Origin: Pachyseris speciosa | Lineage: Eukaryota; Cnidaria; Anthozoa; Scleractinia; Pachyseridae | Length of the DNA stretch: 64,000 bases | Direction: 5' to 3' | Assembly (NCBI GenBank): GCA_016490735.1 | Contig: JAEMWC010000213.1 | Span: forward strand, 304,001-368,000 | Shown: piece after piece, positions 29,842 to 35,800 of the stretch | Numbering within the stretch: position 1 is the first letter of the stretch | How the letters are laid out: every line of letters begins with the position of its first letter | Position numbers and translations under genes: made by a program | Notes under the pieces: generated by a model | Seen by the model: the letters and a program-made list of their open reading frames with translations, nothing else | Databases searched by the model: none | What the model was told of the DNA's origin: nothing

Positions 29842-32800
29842 TTGTTTATTCAACCTTTTTGCAGCATAAACTGAATTACAAGGCAGGTCATTAATTAATT
29901 ACATACAAATACATTAATTACATACAAATACTTCGGAATTATGACACATAAATATAACTATTAATGTTAAGACATATCACATTTCGCTATTTTATTAGAG
30001 TCTCTTAAAGAGTAGTTGCAGACACTGCTATGGTCAACAAATTTATAACTATAAAGTTAATCAACAGTGAAGCCGTTGTGTGCTGATATTGCCATTCACA
30101 GAATTGACAAACCATTCTCATTTTCATTTTCTGATTACTACACAGCTGTTTTTCTGTACCAATAGCCCTGTGCTGCATGCAACCAACTAGTATAAAAAAA
30201 CTCAATTTTATGCATTGTAACAAGTCGGTATTTGACCAAATGAACAGTCAAGTTGATGCCAAAATTGGGAAAATAAGCACTCAGAAGTTGACTAAAGGGA
30301 TAGAAAACTAAAAAGTTGCTTCATAAAAAGTGTTGTTGACCACCTAATACATCAAAGGGACTGAAAATTGAATGTGCAATATTGACTTCTTCTGCACCCC
30401 ACTGACTGACTGCTATGTGGTTCAAAATGATGACAAATCGCCTCCTTGGTTACAGCATACCCGTTCAATCACAGGGCATCCACAGGATTACAAAACACAA
30501 TTCTTCATCATTGAACACAATTAATCACATGTATCTCTAATATTTTTTGACTAGAAGTTACATTTCTTTTAAATACATACTGGTTTCACAGTGCTGCCCA
30601 GTGTATCCTGGAAGACACATACATTGGTACTCATCTCGATGATAAATAGCTGAACATGTTGCGCCATTTTGGCCAGGATCTTTCATGCATGGTGTCTGAA
30701 AGTAAGATGGATAGTTTCGTTATGATTGACCATGCCGACCACAGTGCTGTACTTTGTTTTTCAGAAAGAAACATTTGAGTTACCATTAACAACACTTTTG
30801 CAAACTACTTAATGCTGCAAAAAAAGGATTTCTCAGAATATGATTTTATGACATGTGGAAGAAAGTAACACACCTTAATGTAGTAATGGTTGAATTCTTG
30901 GCTTTCAACCAGGCTTTTCGATTGCGTAAACTTGTTCGTCTTCAACAACTCACAAAAATGCTTGCCATTCTGATCAGGAGAACCGCTGCCAAAATTCACA
31001 GAGTAGCATTTTTTGTTGTTGATGCATTCAAAGGTGCATTCTCCAACTCTTGAAACCTTGAAATTTGCCAGCTTAAACTGCGACCCACCAGTTAGCCTGA
31101 TAGAAGAAAGTCTTTCAAACTTTGCAAAGCTCAATCCTTGCTTTTCCCGTTTGAAGTGTTGAGCAGGTATTAAGCCAGAAAAAGAACTGACAAGCAACAA
31201 CTTAATTTTAACTTCCATCTCTCAGTGGTAATCACAAACAATATTGCACCAAGAAACGTGCCTTAATTTTCAACAATTGTTCTTAGTGCTTTCAGTTGTT
31301 AATAGGGGCACTGATTGTTCTGTAGCTGGAATGGCTATTTGACATATGTCAGTGCACGCTCAAATTAATAATTTAAAGCAACAGAAAGTCAAGCACCATA
31401 GACTCTTAAAAAGTAGTAGTAGCAGTATGTAGCAGCAGCAGGATACGTACATACATAATATTTACCCTCGGATTTTAGAGTACCTGATACAGCTAATATC
31501 TCCGAGCATTTACCAACCCACCCATCAGATGATAGATAAACCACCACACTGGGATCTACGTCCCCTACTCTTATTGAACAGTGTGTGGGTTCTTTAATGT
31601 CCCACAGAGTCAATTATGAAGAGTTGTGAGACGGGGCCTACGGTTTATTGTCCTTAATTTAACCATTAATTTGCAGATGTCATTACAAAGGCAGCACTTT
31701 CTCCTCAATTATTTAAAGACCCTTAGTGTTGGTCCAGCCGGTGTTTGAACCTGTGACCTCCTACACGGTAGTCCAGTGCTCTACCAACTGAGCTAACCGG
31801 TAGTACAAACTGAGCTAACCGGTAGTAGCAGCAGCAGCAGCAGTATAGTTTATGTATAGTAGTAATAAAAAAAATATACGTTCACAGCAAATTAAAGTGA
31901 AACCCACACGAAAATTTAACGCGTTTATGCATGGGATTCTAAGTCATTCTATTAGTCATTTATGGTTTTTCCTGTTCTTTTGTTGAGGCAAAGAAAATTC
32001 TAGACTTGTTTTGGAGAGCAGAAGTTGCCGTCTGGCAACTGAAAAAACTTGACTTGTTGTCACATGGCGTTAGACAGAGTAAAATCTGTAAAGTCGCCCT
32101 TGGCAGTGAAAGGGTTGAACAAGCTGCTTGAAACTTAACCCCTTCCCTGCCACACCATATTATACCAGCCAACCAGCGGCCATATTGGATTGTCCAAGCA
32201 CTTTTTTACAGAGGGACACAATGGTTTGGACGATGTCTCAGTTCAAATAATTGATAAAGTTTATGGTAGTGTAGACAATTTGCTGGAGAAAGAGGGCCAA
32301 TGGGCATACAGATTGAGAACAATAGTGCCGGAGGGTCTTAACGAAAGTGACTTTTTTTATTGTCAGAACCACAGAAGTCGCGCGCGTAATTAATTTCTTG
32401 TCAGGCTTTTCTAGTGCACGTGCCTATTATTACCGTTAGCGTTCGTGTTTGTATTGCACGCGCTTTTTGTTACCGGTATAATTGTTAGCGCTCACGTGTT
32501 TAGATTTGTAAGCCGCACTTTTATAATTGCGTGTAACGCTTGTAACAGTTATTCACCCTGAGGAAGACTGTTCTACACAGTCGAAATATAGGTGGTCCTT
32601 AAAAATGTTTTTTTCCCTTGTGTTTAGTTATATTTGAAACGGGAAACAGTATAAATACATTTTTGATGCTTGAGATTATCATATATATATCTGGCTGAGC
32701 CACATTTTCACTTAATTACTTAGTTGTTGATTTCTGTTCCCAAATTAACCTTGTCTGTTTGTATTTCCCAGAAATCCCTAATGAAGTTTGAAATTGGCAT

Positions 32801-35800
32801 GATGCAAACTTATGCAGACATAATCCACAGTTGCCACTGTCCAAACATGTCAAGATAAAAAAGGATGGCATAAATTATGTTTTAATTTTTATAAAAATTT
32901 AATCATGCCACCTGCTATTTACAGCTTTTGCAATATGAATGTTGATGTAACCATTTAAAGGGATACAAATCCTTCTCCCTAACTCCAGGAATTTATGATC
33001 AACTTTAAATCTCCCAAATAAGTTGTAGGCACTTTGTGACTACGTGACTATACAGTACTGGACATCTGACCAATACAATATATTCACCTGCACACGTAAC
33101 AGTTAAAGTGTTACTACGATCAGAAAATCACTTGTCTTTTTTCTTCAAATTTCAAAAGTGTGTTTGCTTAACACCCGACTCGCGAAATTTCAAGCTTTAA
33201 TTTCAAGCAGAAGACTGTTTACTTTGAGTGCAACTTTTCAATTTAAGGGTCCGCCATTACTCACGTTCGTAACTGACCGATTAGGCCTTGGAGAGCTGGA
33301 TCCAAGATAAAATGACTTCATATGCACACTGGTTTAAAATTGCAGTGTTTGAATGCAGCTTATTAAGTATGCAAAACACGAGTTTGAGAGTCTGAAAGCT
33401 CAAAATTCCCGTGCTGCATACTAAATCAGCCGGGTTTACACACACTGCAGTCTTACTCTTGTGAGCTTTTTACGTCATTTCGTCCTCGATCCAGTTCTCT
33501 TAAGATTTTGAAGTTAGTAATGGCGGACCGTTAAATTAAAAAGTTGCCCTCAAAGTAAACAGTCTTCTGCTTGAAATTAAAGCTTGATATTTCGTGAGTC
33601 GGGTGTTAAGCAAACACACTTTAAAAATTGGAAGAAAAAAGACAATTGATTTTCTAATAGTAGTAGCACTTTAATATAACTTACAAAGTTTCATTCTCAT
33701 TAAATCATTCTCTCTCTCATTCACATTACCATAGCAACAATTATAACATCCATGGCAAAATTATTGGGCATATATTTATTTATATCATTGATTTATTATT
33801 ATTGAGCATTTTTTTCATACCACTGTTGTGGTATTAACTTATAAAGAGAGGTTAAGTATTGATCATTTTGGAAGGTACTAAACCAACAAAACGACCAGCT
33901 CCCAGATGGCTTGTTATCTCAGTCAGTAGAGCACTGCACCGGTATCGCAGAGGTCGTGGGTTCGCATCCCGTACAAGCCTGAATTTTTTTTCAGGTTTTA
34001 TTTTCACTACCGTGCCAAGGTAGTGTTCATAACTGCGATGATCAGTCACATATTTAATCATTAATCCGCAGTCTCAAATATGATTTTCATATATTCATTC
34101 TTGTGTACTAAAAACTATTGTTAGCCACCTTATATAGCCTTTTAAAAGAAGTGTGAATACAAGACGATCACCTGGAGATGTAGACTCTCAGGCTTTCACA
34201 ATTCCACCTGCTCTCATACTAATTTATGCTTTTTTTTTTTCTGTTCAAGTGTGAGTTTCAAGGTTGGTGTCATCACCTGTGTTGCTGGTATAGTGGGTGT
34301 ATGGCTTGGTGCTGAGATAGCTTGGCGATACCGTGTTAGAAATAGAAAAGCAGATGCCATTGTATGTGCTGTTGCATTGCTTGGATCAGCACCTTTTCTC
34401 TATGCTTGTCTTGTGTTAGCATCCAAGAACATCAAAGTTACATATGTATGTACTTTTAATTAATAGTTAACTGATTAACAATAATATTAGATTATGAGCT
34501 CAAGATTTCTATTGTGTGATAGCTGATGGGTTGCAGTCCTAATTGGTTATCGCACATAGAAATCAACAGCAAATAAACTAATTGTTCTAGACTGTCTAGA
34601 ATAAATCTACTGGTCATTCAAAACTAAACATTCCCCATGTTAATTATCTAAATACCCCTTGCATCTACACCAGTCTTTGAAAATGCGAAGAAGTAGCCAC
34701 CATTTTGTTGACATTTACTACTCACTATCTACTTATCAAATGAATTAGATTATGAGCTCGAGATTTCTATCAGGATAGCTGATGAGGGTGCAGCCCGAAT
34801 CAGCTATCACGCATAGAAATCGAGAGCAAATAATCTAATTGTTGTAGTATAAATCCTCTAGTTGTTCAAAACTAAACAAGTAAGTTATCTAAATTTTCCT
34901 CGCAGGCACTTATGTTTATTTATTTTACCACAAAATACAAATAAAAATAAAACAAAACAGTTACACAAAGCAAATGAAAGTAGAAAATGCAAAGAAGTGG
35001 CCGCCATTTTGTTGACAACTGCTAATCACTATCTATTACAGAATAGATAGCGAGCAACATAGCCAATCAGAGAACAGCATTCATGATAGAATGCTAGTAG
35101 ATTTATACTACAACAGAATAGACAGCGAGTAGCATGCAGCCAATAAGAGAATGACATTTGCGATAGAACACTAGTAGATTTATACTAATCTTAATTAGAA
35201 ATATTCACAGGGATGTGTCTTGCTATTTTGAACACAGTATTTAAGGTTTGGTACTCTATTAACTAAGATTGAAAAAGCTAGTTGTCAAGAGAGTGAAAAA
35301 ATCTTATCAAAAATTAGCCAAGTTTTGAAGTCAGTATTAGTGCAAAGCGATGTATTAAACTAAAAAATGGCTAAATCAATAGGTCATTTCTGACAACACT
35401 AAAATATGCACAAGGTCATACATTACAATAATGGTATGAGATTGCTACACAAAGGATGGGTGACAAGCTCCACATTGCACTTGGGCTCCCATTCTGAATC
35501 TACAAAAATTATGCTCACGATAAAAAATGTGCGGCGACATACATGTAACTAAAATATGAACACAGCAGAATTTTGAACAGAAAAGCAACGCAAAATAACA
35601 GACAAAAAAGGTTATTCCACAAAGTTAGAACTTACTGTCGTTTGTGGACACTTCAATTATCCTGGACTGTCGCATCTGCAGGAAGCTTTCACATGGTACG
35701 GCATGGAGACAAGTAAATTCTAGCCTGCGTGCAGATGTCTCCTATCTCCTTTGTTGCACACAGAAAAGGGACGTTTGTGAAAACAGCGTTGCTAATCGTG

